Assembly: GCA_045537495.1 (NCBI GenBank)
Contig: JAZSPN010000133.1
Coordinates: forward strand, 5,574-69,573
Direction: 5' to 3'
Length of the DNA stretch: 64,000 nucleotides
Source of the DNA: UBA1425 sp045537495
GTDB lineage: Bacteria; Bacillota; Clostridia; Oscillospirales; Acutalibacteraceae
The translations under genes were made by a program, and so were the position numbers. Under the pieces are notes generated by a model. The model did no database searches. It had not been told where the DNA came from and saw nothing but the letters and a program-made list of their open reading frames with translations. Shown piece by piece: positions 1-9,299 of the stretch; within the stretch, counting starts at the first letter, position 1; every line of letters begins with the position of its first letter.

Positions 1-1
1 T

Positions 2-301
2 GTCTGCAATCGGATTTTTCAGAAAATAATGAGAATCGTGTTCGGATTAAAGCTTACCGACATAACGAACTGTTACCAGATAACACCGACCGAGCTTTTT
101 CGGTCGTTGGATTTCAAGGAGGAAAAGCATCCGTTCTTTCTGGAAGCAATATTGATTCCCGCCGGGGAAAATGTGGAGATAATCGAAATTCCCGCGAAAT
201 GGACACGAAGATCCGACGGACTTGACAAAACGGCGTTGCTTCGTTGTTTTCCGTATTTCAAAACGGCCTTCAGAATCAGAAAAAATTTCAAAAAACACTG
301 A
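2..301 (+). CDS. Glycosyltransferase family 2, C-terminal fragment (5' end outside window)
   Basis: The frame is open from base 2, so the gene begins before the window and the first ATG at 29 is probably internal. The visible 99 residues match the tail of polyprenol-phosphate-mannose-synthase-like GT2 enzymes: a TDITNCYQ stretch, then FRSLDFKEE, then EIPAKWTRRSDG, which in this family is the conserved EIP(I/A)xxxxRxxG end of the catalytic domain. Such enzymes move a sugar from a nucleotide donor to a lipid carrier or membrane glycan. The donor cannot be told from the tail. A hairpin terminator follows eight bases after the stop. Confidence 0.75.
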   Translation, partial: VCNRIFQKIMRIVFGLKLTDITNCYQITPTELFRSLDFKEEKHPFFLEAILIPAGENVEIIEIPAKWTRRSDGLDKTALLRCFPYFKTAFRIRKNFKKH

Positions 302-308
302 CATAAAA

Positions 309-353
309 ACGGCGATCTGCATCGGTTTTACCTTTGCAAATCGCCGTAATTTT
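309..353. terminator. Rho-independent terminator, usable in both directions
   Basis: Arms ACGGCGAT (309-316) and ATCGCCGT (340-347) pair perfectly. A T-rich run follows on the plus strand and TTTTT follows on the minus strand. It lies between two convergent genes, the glycosyltransferase fragment and the five-gene minus operon, and can end both. Confidence 0.75.
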
Positions 354-367
354 TTCACTAAAAGAGA

Positions 368-1312
368 TTAAAGGCTGTTGAGAATGTTGAGAACACAGCG
401 AAGCTCTTCGGCTTTTACTTTTTCGACGGGCTTATTATTCTCGACACAGTCGGCAAAGTAGTGTATTTCGTTTGCGTATGCGTTGCTTTTGGGAAGATTG
501 ATGTTTCCCGTATCGCCTTCCGCCTGTTCGGAAAGGTCGATTCTGACATCATCTCTGCAATAGATCATCATCTTTCCGTTTTCGTTGGCGACAACGGCGT
601 TCTCAAACTGGAAGCGGAATTCTGCCGTGAACGGATAACAGGAAGAATACCACGAAGCTTCCGAATTTATGCAGAAGTCACCGAAATCATAGGTCACGGC
701 GATGAAGTCCTGGTCGGGAAGCTTTGAGCGGTACTGATGTGAAACTTTTGGCTGACCGAAAGCGTAAACCATGAAGTCGAGATCGTGAATGTGAAGATCA
801 AACGGAACAAGACCGCTTCTCTTTTCGTCCATCATCCAACCGTCCCAGCTCCATCTCGGATAGCAGCCGAGTCTTGTCATGGTGCCCGAAAGAAGTTTAC
901 CGTACTTTTTTGTTTCGTAGATTTCTTTGAGAAGCTCATATTCGGGCCAGAAACGGAGTACCTGGGCAATCATAAATTTAACATTGTTCTTTTCGGCGGT
1001 CGAGTAAACTCTGTCGATGTCTTCCTCTTTGAGAGAAATGGGTTTTTCGCAGATGACGTTGATGCCGCGCTCCATCGCTTTTACCGCAAAGTCCGCATGA
1101 AGATATGTGGGAAGACAGATATCTATTATATCAAATTCCTCCGAATTCAGCATTTCGTCGAAGTCGGTGTACTTTCGTTTATTCTCGTATTTTTCCATGC
1201 GCTCGGGACGTATATCACAAATAGCCGTAAGCTCTGCATTTTCCATAGCTTCCCATACGGGGATATGCGCACCGCTGATGCCGCCGACACCGACAACTCC
1301 TACTTTTAACAT
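368..1312 (-). CDS. Gfo/Idh/MocA family NAD(P)-dependent oxidoreductase
   Basis: A 314-residue protein starting MLKVGVVGVGGIS, a Rossmann fold with the GxGxxG nucleotide loop at residues 6-11. The family catalytic EKP motif follows (ICEKPIS, near residue 95) and then the C-terminal alpha/beta domain. These enzymes oxidise or reduce sugars, inositols and sugar acids. The exact substrate is unknown. The start at 1312 was chosen because GGAGG lies 8 bases upstream; the frame is open to 1471, but that extension has no family match and overlaps the upstream gene. It is the last gene of the minus operon, so it may process a sugar released by the GH92 enzyme (inference). Confidence 0.85.
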   Translation of the reverse strand: MLKVGVVGVGGISGAHIPVWEAMENAELTAICDIRPERMEKYENKRKYTDFDEMLNSEEFDIIDICLPTYLHADFAVKAMERGINVICEKPISLKEEDIDRVYSTAEKNNVKFMIAQVLRFWPEYELLKEIYETKKYGKLLSGTMTRLGCYPRWSWDGWMMDEKRSGLVPFDLHIHDLDFMVYAFGQPKVSHQYRSKLPDQDFIAVTYDFGDFCINSEASWYSSCYPFTAEFRFQFENAVVANENGKMMIYCRDDVRIDLSEQAEGDTGNINLPKSNAYANEIHYFADCVENNKPVEKVKAEELRCVLNILNSL

Positions 1313-1344
1313 AATAAAACCTCCTGTATATATTAAAAAATAAT

Positions 1345-1965
1345 TTATCTGCCGAGATATTTTTTTGTGATGATTCTGTAAAGAAGATCGGGCGCCACAC
1401 GGAATTCCCACAGAAAGCCTTTGCCGTTGTCCGTCGGAGAACTGACTTTTCCGATAGACTTGAAGCCGCATTTTTTTGCGATAACCGAAGCTCTGTAAAG
1501 ATGAAAATCGGACGACAGAAATGCTGTTTTCAGGTTATCGGGGTTATCCCCTGCATGAGCTTTTACGATATCGTACGCAAAGACAAAGTTTTCAAATGTG
1601 GTTGTGGACTTATCTTCGAGAAGAATTCTGTTTTTGTCGATGCCGTGTTCCGTGAGATAATCGGCAATTATCGCGGCTTCGGATTTTTTCTGACCGCTTC
1701 TGAAACAGCCTCCGCACGGAACGATGAAGCATTTTTCGTTTTCTTTGAGATAGCAAAGAGCGGTTTCCATGCGCCGTATGAGATTCGGACTCGGAGTATC
1801 CGCACCGATAACGCCGCATCCGAGAATCATCAGATAATCGCAGTCGTCACGGTAATTTGTCTTTGCATCCTTATAAACTTTTGACATATGAATTCCCATG
1901 GCGGCAGCCGCACTTAACGCTATGGCACCGACGGTTGCGGGAATGATTTTCAAAGCGGTTTTCAT
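1345..1965 (-). CDS. YdcF/ElyC/SanA-family membrane-anchored protein (DUF218)
   Basis: 206 residues with one N-terminal membrane segment (about 6-22) followed by a DUF218 domain. Recognisable elements are the YLMILGCGV strand-loop, an IVPCGG segment, EAAIIADYL, the LLEDKSTTTFENFVFA helix start and FLSSDFHLYRA. DUF218 proteins act at the cell envelope; some influence peptidoglycan or lipid-carrier metabolism and their chemistry is poorly defined. The ATG at 1965 has GGAGG 7 bases upstream. Gaps of 32 and 13 bases to its neighbours place it inside the GH92 operon. Confidence 0.8.
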   Translation of the reverse strand: MKTALKIIPATVGAIALSAAAAMGIHMSKVYKDAKTNYRDDCDYLMILGCGVIGADTPSPNLIRRMETALCYLKENEKCFIVPCGGCFRSGQKKSEAAIIADYLTEHGIDKNRILLEDKSTTTFENFVFAYDIVKAHAGDNPDNLKTAFLSSDFHLYRASVIAKKCGFKSIGKVSSPTDNGKGFLWEFRVAPDLLYRIITKKYLGR

Positions 1966-1978
1966 AAGACCTCCGTAA

Positions 1979-4225
1979 TCAGTCAATGAAGCTTTCGGGA
2001 ACATCTTTTCCGAAGTCGGGACACGGCTCTTGTGACAGAACAAACGACAGAACACCGCCCGAGGTTATCTCGGAAAAAGAAAGGTACGGTCTCGTCAGTT
2101 CTTTTCCGTTAAAGGAAACAGACTTTATGTACGGAAAAACGAGAGGATCCTTGTCACATTCTACGGAAAAAGTTTCCGACACGTTGCACGGGTGATATTC
2201 GGGATTAAGCTTTACTTTCGCTTTTTTGAAAAGAGGTGTGTTTATAAAGTAAGCGGGATATCCCGGACATACCTGAGCGAAGCCGAGTGCCGACAGAACA
2301 TACCACGCGGAAAGCTGACCTACATCCTCATTACCGCAAAAGCCGAAAGCTCCGAGGCGGTAAGCTTCCTTCTGAACACGGCGTGTCCAGTACTGTGTTC
2401 TGTGGGGAAGTGAAAGAATGTCGAAGTAGTGCGTGATGTTGTGACACGGCTCGTTGGAGTGATTGTAATCGTCATTCCAAAGAGCGCCGAGTTCGGCTTT
2501 TTCGAAAAATCTTTCAAGAAGCGTAACCGTTCTTTCTTCGCCGAAAATTTTTGAAAGTCCTATAACATCGTAGGGAGCAAACCACGACTGCTGGAAAATG
2601 TTGCTTTCGACACAGCCGTCGTCGTCGTATTCGTTTTCCTCAAAAACAAACTGTCCGTTTTCATCTCGCGGAGCCAAAAATCCGAGTGCGGGATTATAGT
2701 TTTCGCCGTAGCGTTTTACACGGTTCATGAAAAATTCCGCATCGTCCTTGTGTCCGAGTGCATCCGCCATTTTCGCCGTTGTATAGTCGGCGAGGAGAAA
2801 TTCGAGAGTGTCGCTGAGTTCATCGGGAACAAAGCCGTCCTCGAGATACTGTTTGCAGTCGGGGCGTACACTGCTGAACGGCTTTCCGAAAAGCTCTTTT
2901 TGCGACAGAGAGGAGGCTTTCGCGATTTCGTACGCTTTTTCTGCATCGAATCTGCAAAGTCCCTTCAAAAAAGCATCTGCAATCACAATGAGTCCGGGGT
3001 CGCCGACCATGCTGTGAGAATCAATTCCCATAAGCTCCCACTGAGGGAACGAAGTGTTTTTGATTTCTGCGATTTTCAAAAGGGAATTAGCGGTATCGTT
3101 TACGATGTCGGGACGGATAACCGACAGAAGCGGAAATTCACTTCGGTAAACATCCCACCCGCTGAACATCGTACGGTGACAGTATTCGTTTTCCGTAAAA
3201 ATACGGTTATCAACGGTAAAACGTCCGTCGGCATCTGCGGCGGTACGGGGATCAAGCAACACGTGATAAAGACAGGTGTAGAAAAGGGTGAGATCGGTTT
3301 CGTCGGTACCGTCAACGCTTATGCAGGAGAAAACATCCTCCCATTTGCTGTCTGCATTTTTACATGTGACATCGAAATCAAATTCCCGACATTCCGATGA
3401 AAAGTTGTTTGAAGCACCGTTCATATCCGTGTAGGAAACGGCACATTTGATCGTTACGGGTTCCTTTAAATCTTTTCCGAAGCGGACAGACAAACCGACA
3501 TCTTCGTGTTCAAAAGCTTTTACATCTTCGCCCACATATTTTTCGTTGGAAAAGAACTGCATTTTTTCGGCGGGAACTGAAAATTCACACACGAAATAAA
3601 GGTTATATGAAATTCCTCCGCCTCCCCTGCCGAATCCTCCGCCCTTCGGCGTGCAGATTATTTTTCCTTCGATACGGCGGTCGCTCACGATTTCGATGTG
3701 TTCAAAATCGGCTTTTCCGCCTATTCTTCGTGAGAAGTTGAACAGTGCACGTGCATCGGAGTTTTCGGGATAAGTAATGCGAAGAAGACCGACGTGTTCG
3801 GAAACCGTTGCTTCCGCAAAAATGCCGTACCTTTGAAGCTTCACCGAGTAGTAGCCTGCCTTGGCACATTCTTCATCGTGGGAGAACGGAGATTTCCAGC
3901 CGACAGTGCCGTGTTCGAAGGGTACCTCTTCGTTGCTTCCGCTTCGAAGATCGGTTTCGCCGACAACGGGCATGATCTGAACATTTCCGAGATCACCGTA
4001 CCAGCCTATTCCGCTCATGTGATTGAAGCTGAAGCCTTCAATGGTATTATGGCAGTAATTGTAACCCGTGCCGTTGTCGCCGCCCGTTACGGTATCGGGA
4101 GATAACTGTACCATTCCGCCGGGAACACAGGCGCCGGGATGCGTTTTTCCTCCGCCGTGGGAAAAATCGGACTGTTCGTCACCGACAGTTCCTATTGTCG
4201 GATCAACATACTTTGTTTTTTTCAT
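1979..4225 (-). CDS. GH92 family alpha-mannosidase
   Basis: 748 residues, the normal length for the family. GH92 enzymes are calcium-dependent exo-acting alpha-mannosidases that trim alpha-1,2-, 1,3- or 1,4-linked mannose from N-glycans and yeast mannan. Diagnostic parts are the N-terminal segment HPGACVPGGMVQLSPDT (about 29-45), NHMSGIGWYGDLGN (about 68-81) and the catalytic-region motif GNEDVGQLSAWYV (about 631-643), whose acidic residues act as base and calcium ligands in characterised members. No signal peptide is evident at MKKTKYVDPTIG, so it may act inside the cell on imported oligosaccharides. It is tightly linked to the secreted beta-helix gene (18-base gap). Confidence 0.9.
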   Translation of the reverse strand: MKKTKYVDPTIGTVGDEQSDFSHGGGKTHPGACVPGGMVQLSPDTVTGGDNGTGYNYCHNTIEGFSFNHMSGIGWYGDLGNVQIMPVVGETDLRSGSNEEVPFEHGTVGWKSPFSHDEECAKAGYYSVKLQRYGIFAEATVSEHVGLLRITYPENSDARALFNFSRRIGGKADFEHIEIVSDRRIEGKIICTPKGGGFGRGGGGISYNLYFVCEFSVPAEKMQFFSNEKYVGEDVKAFEHEDVGLSVRFGKDLKEPVTIKCAVSYTDMNGASNNFSSECREFDFDVTCKNADSKWEDVFSCISVDGTDETDLTLFYTCLYHVLLDPRTAADADGRFTVDNRIFTENEYCHRTMFSGWDVYRSEFPLLSVIRPDIVNDTANSLLKIAEIKNTSFPQWELMGIDSHSMVGDPGLIVIADAFLKGLCRFDAEKAYEIAKASSLSQKELFGKPFSSVRPDCKQYLEDGFVPDELSDTLEFLLADYTTAKMADALGHKDDAEFFMNRVKRYGENYNPALGFLAPRDENGQFVFEENEYDDDGCVESNIFQQSWFAPYDVIGLSKIFGEERTVTLLERFFEKAELGALWNDDYNHSNEPCHNITHYFDILSLPHRTQYWTRRVQKEAYRLGAFGFCGNEDVGQLSAWYVLSALGFAQVCPGYPAYFINTPLFKKAKVKLNPEYHPCNVSETFSVECDKDPLVFPYIKSVSFNGKELTRPYLSFSEITSGGVLSFVLSQEPCPDFGKDVPESFID

Positions 4226-4243
4226 TGTCTACCACACCTTGTA

Positions 4244-6493
4244 TTATAATTCTTTAAGATACATTAATGCCATTCCGAAAAGTGTCTGTATTTTGTAAAA
4301 GGGCTGTAAAATATAATATTTCTTTTCCGATTTGTTCAACCCGTTGAATGAAAAGCCTTCGAGAACGACGTGTTCTTTGTAGCTCATGTCAACTGCCTGA
4401 CTTGCGAAAGAGCGAAACTTTGTGCCGTCGGAAACGGAGTAAAATTTATATCCGAGCTTGCCGTCGGAGGTGGAACGCATAGAGTTAACAAGCGTTATAT
4501 TTCCTCCCGACATAATGTAGGAGTACTCGGTTTTGGAGGAGCCGTCAAGACCGACATTTATGAGGGTTACATCACTGTCGGTTGATTTCAGGAAGGATTT
4601 TCCGCCATAGATGAATGAGCTCAGAACCGTGACATTCAGACAGTGGGAAAGCTCAATATAATTTGTGTGAATTCTTGTGATCGGAATAAAAACATAATCA
4701 AAAAGCTTGTCTTCCGTGATTCTCGGTATGCCGAAAGAGGCATATCCGTTTCTCGGCAGCGTATTTGCATTCTGCAAACAGCCTTCAATAAACGTGTCGT
4801 TGCAGCCACTCAGAGAAAACATTGATTCATAGCAGCAACCGACGATTTTTTTGAGGAAGGCATTGTCGGAGTTTTCAAGCCTTACACCGCACGAAGCGAG
4901 TGTGATAAAGCAGTTGTTGATGTAGACGTTATCGCCCTTTCCGTAGACGGCGGGAGATGTGGGAATATATTTTCCGCTGTCGTCGGTGGGGTTGTTGAGA
5001 GGATAGTCTATTCTGATGCCGTTAAGTCCCGAACCGCTTCCGAGAGTTATCAAAGGTGCACTGTCCTTCGAATATCCGTAATATGAAAGAATAAGCGTTC
5101 CGCTGCTGTTACCGCCTTGGCAGCGTGTCGCGACGGCGGAAGATCCGCGAAGCTCAACATTGTCGGGAACGGTTACGGGATTGTCGAAACGGTAAAGACC
5201 TCCGGGAAGATATACGACACCGCCCGAGTCCTTCGCATTGTTCAGTGTCTGCTGTACCAAGACGGAAGCATCTGTTTTACCTGTTTTGTCGGCAACGACG
5301 GTATACAGATTGAGTGACGGCTTTTCATAGGTTTTGTCATACGGGACAGACTTAACGGATCCGCCCGTTTCGTAAGAGCGGATATTGCGCCCCTTTATCT
5401 TTCCCGAAATCTCAACGTCGGTCAGAATCATTGCGTTGTTTCCGGGATCAAACACGGCGCATTCAAAGCCTTCGATAATGCCCTTGTAAATACCCGTTCC
5501 CCATGAATAACCGCGGTCGACAACGACTCCCTTCGGGATATATATTCCGTAGTCGCAATTCGTTATATAAAGATCCGTAAAAACACCGCTGAAGGAGTAG
5601 CGGATACCTTCCTTCATAAGGATACCGTACTGCATTTCGGAAATTTTTACATCGGCAAACTGGGGCCATTCAAGGTCACCGATAATCAGTCCCTTGCTGT
5701 TTTTGCGGGTGTAAAGATTTATTTTTCCGATATCGGGTGAATTGAATTCCTCTCCTGCCTCTGCCCAGTATTTATTGAGAATATAAAGAGTCTTTACGGT
5801 ATCGACATCAGCGGAATTGTGAGAGTTGAGTCCCTCATAAAGACACGTTCCCTTGACGTTTTCAATCGTTGTCATTTCATGACACTGATATACTCCGTTT
5901 TCACATTCGGAGCAGGCACCGATTCCGCGGTAGGAGTTAATAAGCGTACAATTCTTTATTGTATGGAGCATATAATCACCGTTACCCGTGACGTAGAAGG
6001 TGTAAGGGTACGGCAGAACGTTATCGATACTCTGATTCGGATACCAGACGGCAAGACCGACGGCACCGGCACTTGCACCGACGGTAAACAGTCCCGGAGT
6101 CATGAGAGAGGTGCTTTCAACGTCGGCAATAATAAGAGTGCCGATATCCGATGAAATATCGGGATCATTCCAATCTCCGCGAAGAGTTACAAACTGGCGG
6201 ATGTAGATGTTACCGCTGATTTTGTATTTTCCGACGGGGAGAAAAACCGTTCCGCCGCCGTTTGCGGCACAGTCGTCAATTGCTTTTTGAATAATTGCGG
6301 TAACATCGCTCTTTCCGCTGCAATCGGCATTGTACGGAGGATCGGTAACGATGATATCTGCAATTACAACGTCTTCGGTGGGATAAACCGTTTCAACAAT
6401 GACGGGACTTTGTGCTTCTTCCGCAGAAAACGCAGAAAAAGTAAGGCAGAACACCGATACAGTACAAAGGAAGAAACTTATCAGTCTTTTCAT
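4244..6493 (-). CDS. Secreted right-handed beta-helix protein (pectate-lyase-3/GH55-like, two helix domains)
   Basis: 749 residues with a signal peptide (MKRLISFFLCTVSVFC, cleavage near residue 23 after FSA). Two parallel beta-helix domains each begin with the pectate_lyase_3 sequence: a DVTAIIQKAIDDC helix then GGGTVFLPVGKYKISG near residue 52, and ASVLVQQTL then GGVVYLPGGLYRF near residue 400. This is the GH55/polygalacturonase-like two-helix layout. Members cut or bind extracellular polysaccharide. No catalytic residues could be assigned by eye, so the substrate is open. AAGGAG precedes the ATG. Its place between phosphoesterase and GH92 genes suggests a role in glycan breakdown. Confidence 0.75.
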   Translation of the reverse strand: MKRLISFFLCTVSVFCLTFSAFSAEEAQSPVIVETVYPTEDVVIADIIVTDPPYNADCSGKSDVTAIIQKAIDDCAANGGGTVFLPVGKYKISGNIYIRQFVTLRGDWNDPDISSDIGTLIIADVESTSLMTPGLFTVGASAGAVGLAVWYPNQSIDNVLPYPYTFYVTGNGDYMLHTIKNCTLINSYRGIGACSECENGVYQCHEMTTIENVKGTCLYEGLNSHNSADVDTVKTLYILNKYWAEAGEEFNSPDIGKINLYTRKNSKGLIIGDLEWPQFADVKISEMQYGILMKEGIRYSFSGVFTDLYITNCDYGIYIPKGVVVDRGYSWGTGIYKGIIEGFECAVFDPGNNAMILTDVEISGKIKGRNIRSYETGGSVKSVPYDKTYEKPSLNLYTVVADKTGKTDASVLVQQTLNNAKDSGGVVYLPGGLYRFDNPVTVPDNVELRGSSAVATRCQGGNSSGTLILSYYGYSKDSAPLITLGSGSGLNGIRIDYPLNNPTDDSGKYIPTSPAVYGKGDNVYINNCFITLASCGVRLENSDNAFLKKIVGCCYESMFSLSGCNDTFIEGCLQNANTLPRNGYASFGIPRITEDKLFDYVFIPITRIHTNYIELSHCLNVTVLSSFIYGGKSFLKSTDSDVTLINVGLDGSSKTEYSYIMSGGNITLVNSMRSTSDGKLGYKFYSVSDGTKFRSFASQAVDMSYKEHVVLEGFSFNGLNKSEKKYYILQPFYKIQTLFGMALMYLKEL

Positions 6494-6534
6494 AATTACA
6501 TCTCCTTGAATTTTTCTGAAAATTTACGGATTTG

Positions 6535-7764
6535 TTATGTCCCGTTGAATTCAAACGTTACCTCTTCTTTCGGATAGAACGTAACGTATTTATCCTGATA
6601 GAAGTTCTGTAAAGAGAAGTCAACAGCTCCGTCTGAATCGATTTCGATAACCGTGCAGCCGCGCTGATCACCTTTTTTGTAAATTTCATCGTATGCAAGG
6701 TAGTCGATGACATAGGAATACGAAAGACGGATCCCTTTGTACCCGAGAGAAAAATTGTTTTTGTGGTCGTGACCGCAGAAAACACTGTCTGTACTGCCGA
6801 GTTCGAGCATTGTTTCAAAAAACTGATCTTCATAAACACCGCTGTAAACGGTGATACCGGTTTCCCCTGCCGTGCCGTAAAAATAGCTGACATCCTCGGT
6901 ATCGGCGAAACCGTTGTTTACATATTCAAACCATGCCGTGCGGTATTCCGACAGAGGAACATGTGTAAAAACGGTTGACGGAACGGAATCGGTATAATCA
7001 CGGTTTTCTTCATTTGTTTTCTTTACCGAATCGGAATACCACTTTATCTGGTTTTCGTGAATATTATCATATTTCCACATAAAGCCGAGAAAATCACCGT
7101 CAACGAAGGAGTGGGAATCAACGGTGTACAGCGACCGTATGACATTGCCGTCGGAATTGACTATATGAAAAACCTGATTTGCACTGCCGTCGGTATTTTT
7201 TGCACCGTCGCGGACAAGACAGTGAGGATACTGAGAGTAGAATTCGGATATTTTCTCACGGTTTAAATAGTTATAAGATTCTACATCGTGGTTTCCGTAC
7301 GAAGCGGTCCAGTAAACACCGAGAGTTTCCATAAGCTCCGCAAAGATACGCGCACCCGACTTATTGTTAAGCGTTCCGGAATAAATGGGGATGGCATAGG
7401 CAATATCTCCCGTCACCACAACGAAATCGGGTTTTTCCGCAGAGATGACAGATGCGACGGCGTTCATTGCCATTGCATCCTTGCGGAAGGAAAGCCATCC
7501 GCCGCCGAGATGAATGTCGGTGAGTTGCAGAACTTTCAGACCGTCATCGGAATATATATTCCATGTGCCGTCCGAAATGTTTTCGGCCGAAAGATCGGGA
7601 CATCCCGAAGCGGGAAAGGACTTTGCTTTTTTTACATTGAAATTCAGACAAACCGCATTTGATATTGCGACAGTTACGATGATGATTCCGATAGTCAGAA
7701 GTATCGGAATAAAAATCTTTTTTGCTGACAGTTTTTTTGAATGTGACGGTGTCTTTTTCGGCAT
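6535..7764 (-). CDS. Membrane-anchored calcineurin-like metallophosphoesterase
   Basis: 409 residues: a basic cytoplasmic start, one membrane helix (about 17-38), then an extracytoplasmic phosphoesterase domain. The full metal-ligand set is visible: LTDIHLGG (DxH), VVTGDIAY (GD), SYGNHDVE (GNHD), VFTHVPL and VFCGHDHKN (GHDH). It resembles the phosphatases that hydrolyse phosphomono- or diesters at the cell surface. It could dephosphorylate phosphomannan or other phosphorylated glycans, which would fit the GH92 gene two positions downstream, but that is inference. It is the first gene of the operon; GGAGG sits just before the ATG. Confidence 0.85.
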   Translation of the reverse strand: MPKKTPSHSKKLSAKKIFIPILLTIGIIIVTVAISNAVCLNFNVKKAKSFPASGCPDLSAENISDGTWNIYSDDGLKVLQLTDIHLGGGWLSFRKDAMAMNAVASVISAEKPDFVVVTGDIAYAIPIYSGTLNNKSGARIFAELMETLGVYWTASYGNHDVESYNYLNREKISEFYSQYPHCLVRDGAKNTDGSANQVFHIVNSDGNVIRSLYTVDSHSFVDGDFLGFMWKYDNIHENQIKWYSDSVKKTNEENRDYTDSVPSTVFTHVPLSEYRTAWFEYVNNGFADTEDVSYFYGTAGETGITVYSGVYEDQFFETMLELGSTDSVFCGHDHKNNFSLGYKGIRLSYSYVIDYLAYDEIYKKGDQRGCTVIEIDSDGAVDFSLQNFYQDKYVTFYPKEEVTFEFNGT

Positions 7765-7793
7765 AAAAACCTCCGAGTGTTGAATTCAGTAAA

Positions 7794-7822
7794 AGTATAG
7801 CACATATTGCAAATGAAATAAA
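7794..7822 (-). promoter_or_regulatory. Probable extended -10 promoter of the phosphoesterase/GH92 operon
   Basis: On the minus strand an extended -10, TGC followed by TATACT (-10 at 7799-7794), lies about 30 bases before the 7764 start codon. The -35 at 17 bases is weak (TTTATT), as is usual with extended -10 promoters. Confidence 0.45.
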
Positions 7823-7879
7823 GAAAAATTTAAGCGAATAAAGTTTCCTGAAAGGATAAAAGCGAAGTTGACTTCATGA

Positions 7880-7910
7880 AAAAACTCCCGAGGCAGTGAT
7901 GCTTCGGGAG
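7880..7910 (-). terminator. Rho-independent terminator after the aldo/keto reductase gene
   Basis: CTCCCGAGGC (7885-7894) pairs with GCTTCGGGAG (7901-7910) with one wobble pair, and on the minus strand the stem is followed by TTTTTT. It separates the aldo/keto reductase unit from the phosphoesterase operon. Confidence 0.85.
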
Positions 7911-7935
7911 AAAAACTTTCGTCCTATGCTTTTGT

Positions 7936-8850
7936 TTACGGCAGGATGTTTCCTGCCGATTTATAAATTTCGTACCATTCCTCACGGGTAAGGGTGATTT
8001 CCGTTGCCTTGATGCAGTCTTTGAGCCTTGTGAGGTTAGTGGTGCCCGTAACGGGTTGCATCTTGGCGGGATGACGGAGAATCCAGGAGAAAGCTATTGT
8101 AGTTTTGGAAACACCGTACTTTTCGGCGATTGAAGCGAGAGTTTTGTTGAGAGCGGGGAATTCCTCGTTATCGATGAAGCATCCCTTGAAGAAGCCGTAC
8201 TGCATGGGGGACCACGGCTGAACGGTGATTTTATTAAGACGGCAGAAATCGAGAACACCGCCGTCACGGTTTATTGCGGAATCGTTATACATATTGACAT
8301 TGATACCCGACTGAATCATCGGAGCGTGCATTATCGAGAACTGAAGCTGATTTGCGCAAAGAGGCATATCGAGGCTGTTCGCAAGAAGCTGAATCTGTGA
8401 AGGATTCTGGTTGGAAACTCCGAAATGACGTACTTTTCCCGAAGCTTTCAGCTCATCGAAAGCTTTTGCAACCTCGTCGGGCTCCATGAGTGCATCAGGT
8501 CTGTGAAGAAGAAGTACATCGATGTAATCGGTGCCGAGTCTTTTAAGACTTCCTTCAACGGAACGAGTTATATGCTCATACGAAAAATCGAACATCTTTC
8601 CCGACACGATACCGCATTTTGTCTGGATGAAAATCTTTTCACGCACGGAAGAAGTTACGGCTTTTCCGAAAACCTCTTCGCTCTTGCCTCCCCCGTATAT
8701 GTCGGCATGGTCAAAAAAGTTTGCTCCGTTTTCGATCGCCGTATTTACGAAGGCGGAGGCTTCTTTTTCGCTCATGTTGCCGATACGCATACAGCCCACG
8801 GCAACCGTCGGTACGGACAGTCCGCTTTTTCCGAATTCAATACTGTACAT
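7936..8850 (-). CDS. Aldo/keto reductase
   Basis: 304 residues, a TIM-barrel NAD(P)H-dependent carbonyl reductase. Family residues are visible: FFDHADIYGGG with the catalytic Asp and Tyr, IQTKCGI with the Lys, VLLLHRPD with the His, FGVSNQ, and the C-terminal cofactor loop PVTGTTNLTRL. The closest look is to the YdhF/YcsN-type oxidoreductases. The ATG at 8850 is preferred because AAAGG lies 8 bases upstream; an in-frame ATG at 8856 is possible but too close to that site. The start lies inside the 3' end of the YjbR-type gene, so translation is probably coupled. Confidence 0.85.
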   Translation of the reverse strand: MYSIEFGKSGLSVPTVAVGCMRIGNMSEKEASAFVNTAIENGANFFDHADIYGGGKSEEVFGKAVTSSVREKIFIQTKCGIVSGKMFDFSYEHITRSVEGSLKRLGTDYIDVLLLHRPDALMEPDEVAKAFDELKASGKVRHFGVSNQNPSQIQLLANSLDMPLCANQLQFSIMHAPMIQSGINVNMYNDSAINRDGGVLDFCRLNKITVQPWSPMQYGFFKGCFIDNEEFPALNKTLASIAEKYGVSKTTIAFSWILRHPAKMQPVTGTTNLTRLKDCIKATEITLTREEWYEIYKSAGNILP

Positions 8851-9232
8851 TGTCATTATCCTTTCGTTTTCTGATTTTAAGTGAAGTCATGTCGAAGCTC
8901 AAAGAGAGAAGCCACCTGACCGTTTCATCCTCGACACTGCCGTCGAGAGAAACGGAAATCCAGTGCGACTTATTCATGTGATATGCGGGGAAAATGCCTT
9001 TTTCGATTCTGACGGAGCCTGTAAGTATCGGATCACATTTTAAGTTTACGATGTCGATGATATCGTCGGAGCAAAGTCCCAGCTTTGATTTCGGAATATC
9101 CATTATGACGGCGAACCATTTTCGGTTATTTGCATGACGGAATACGGCATATTGCGGAGCACTTGCCCAGGGATACTCTGCCTCGGTGCCGTAAATTTCC
9201 GAAATATGTTTTATGAGTTCCTGTCTGTTCAT
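8837..9232 (-). CDS. MmcQ/YjbR family protein
   Basis: 131 residues with the features of the MmcQ/YjbR fold: YAVFRHANNRKWFAVIMDI, LGLCSDDIIDIVNLKCDP, GIFPAYHMNKSHWISVSLDG and a C-terminal LLSLSFDMT helix. The fold resembles a DNA-binding double-wing domain, but no biochemical role is established. The ATG at 9232 has GAGG 8 bases upstream; the open frame up to 9307 lacks family similarity. The 3' end overlaps the downstream aldo/keto reductase start by 14 bases. Confidence 0.8.
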   Translation of the reverse strand: MNRQELIKHISEIYGTEAEYPWASAPQYAVFRHANNRKWFAVIMDIPKSKLGLCSDDIIDIVNLKCDPILTGSVRIEKGIFPAYHMNKSHWISVSLDGSVEDETVRWLLSLSFDMTSLKIRKRKDNDNVQY

Positions 9233-9299
9233 TTCTTTTCCTCTTGAAACGTTTTTTACAGTGTAGCACATTAAAAAATAAAAGACAACAAGATTCGTT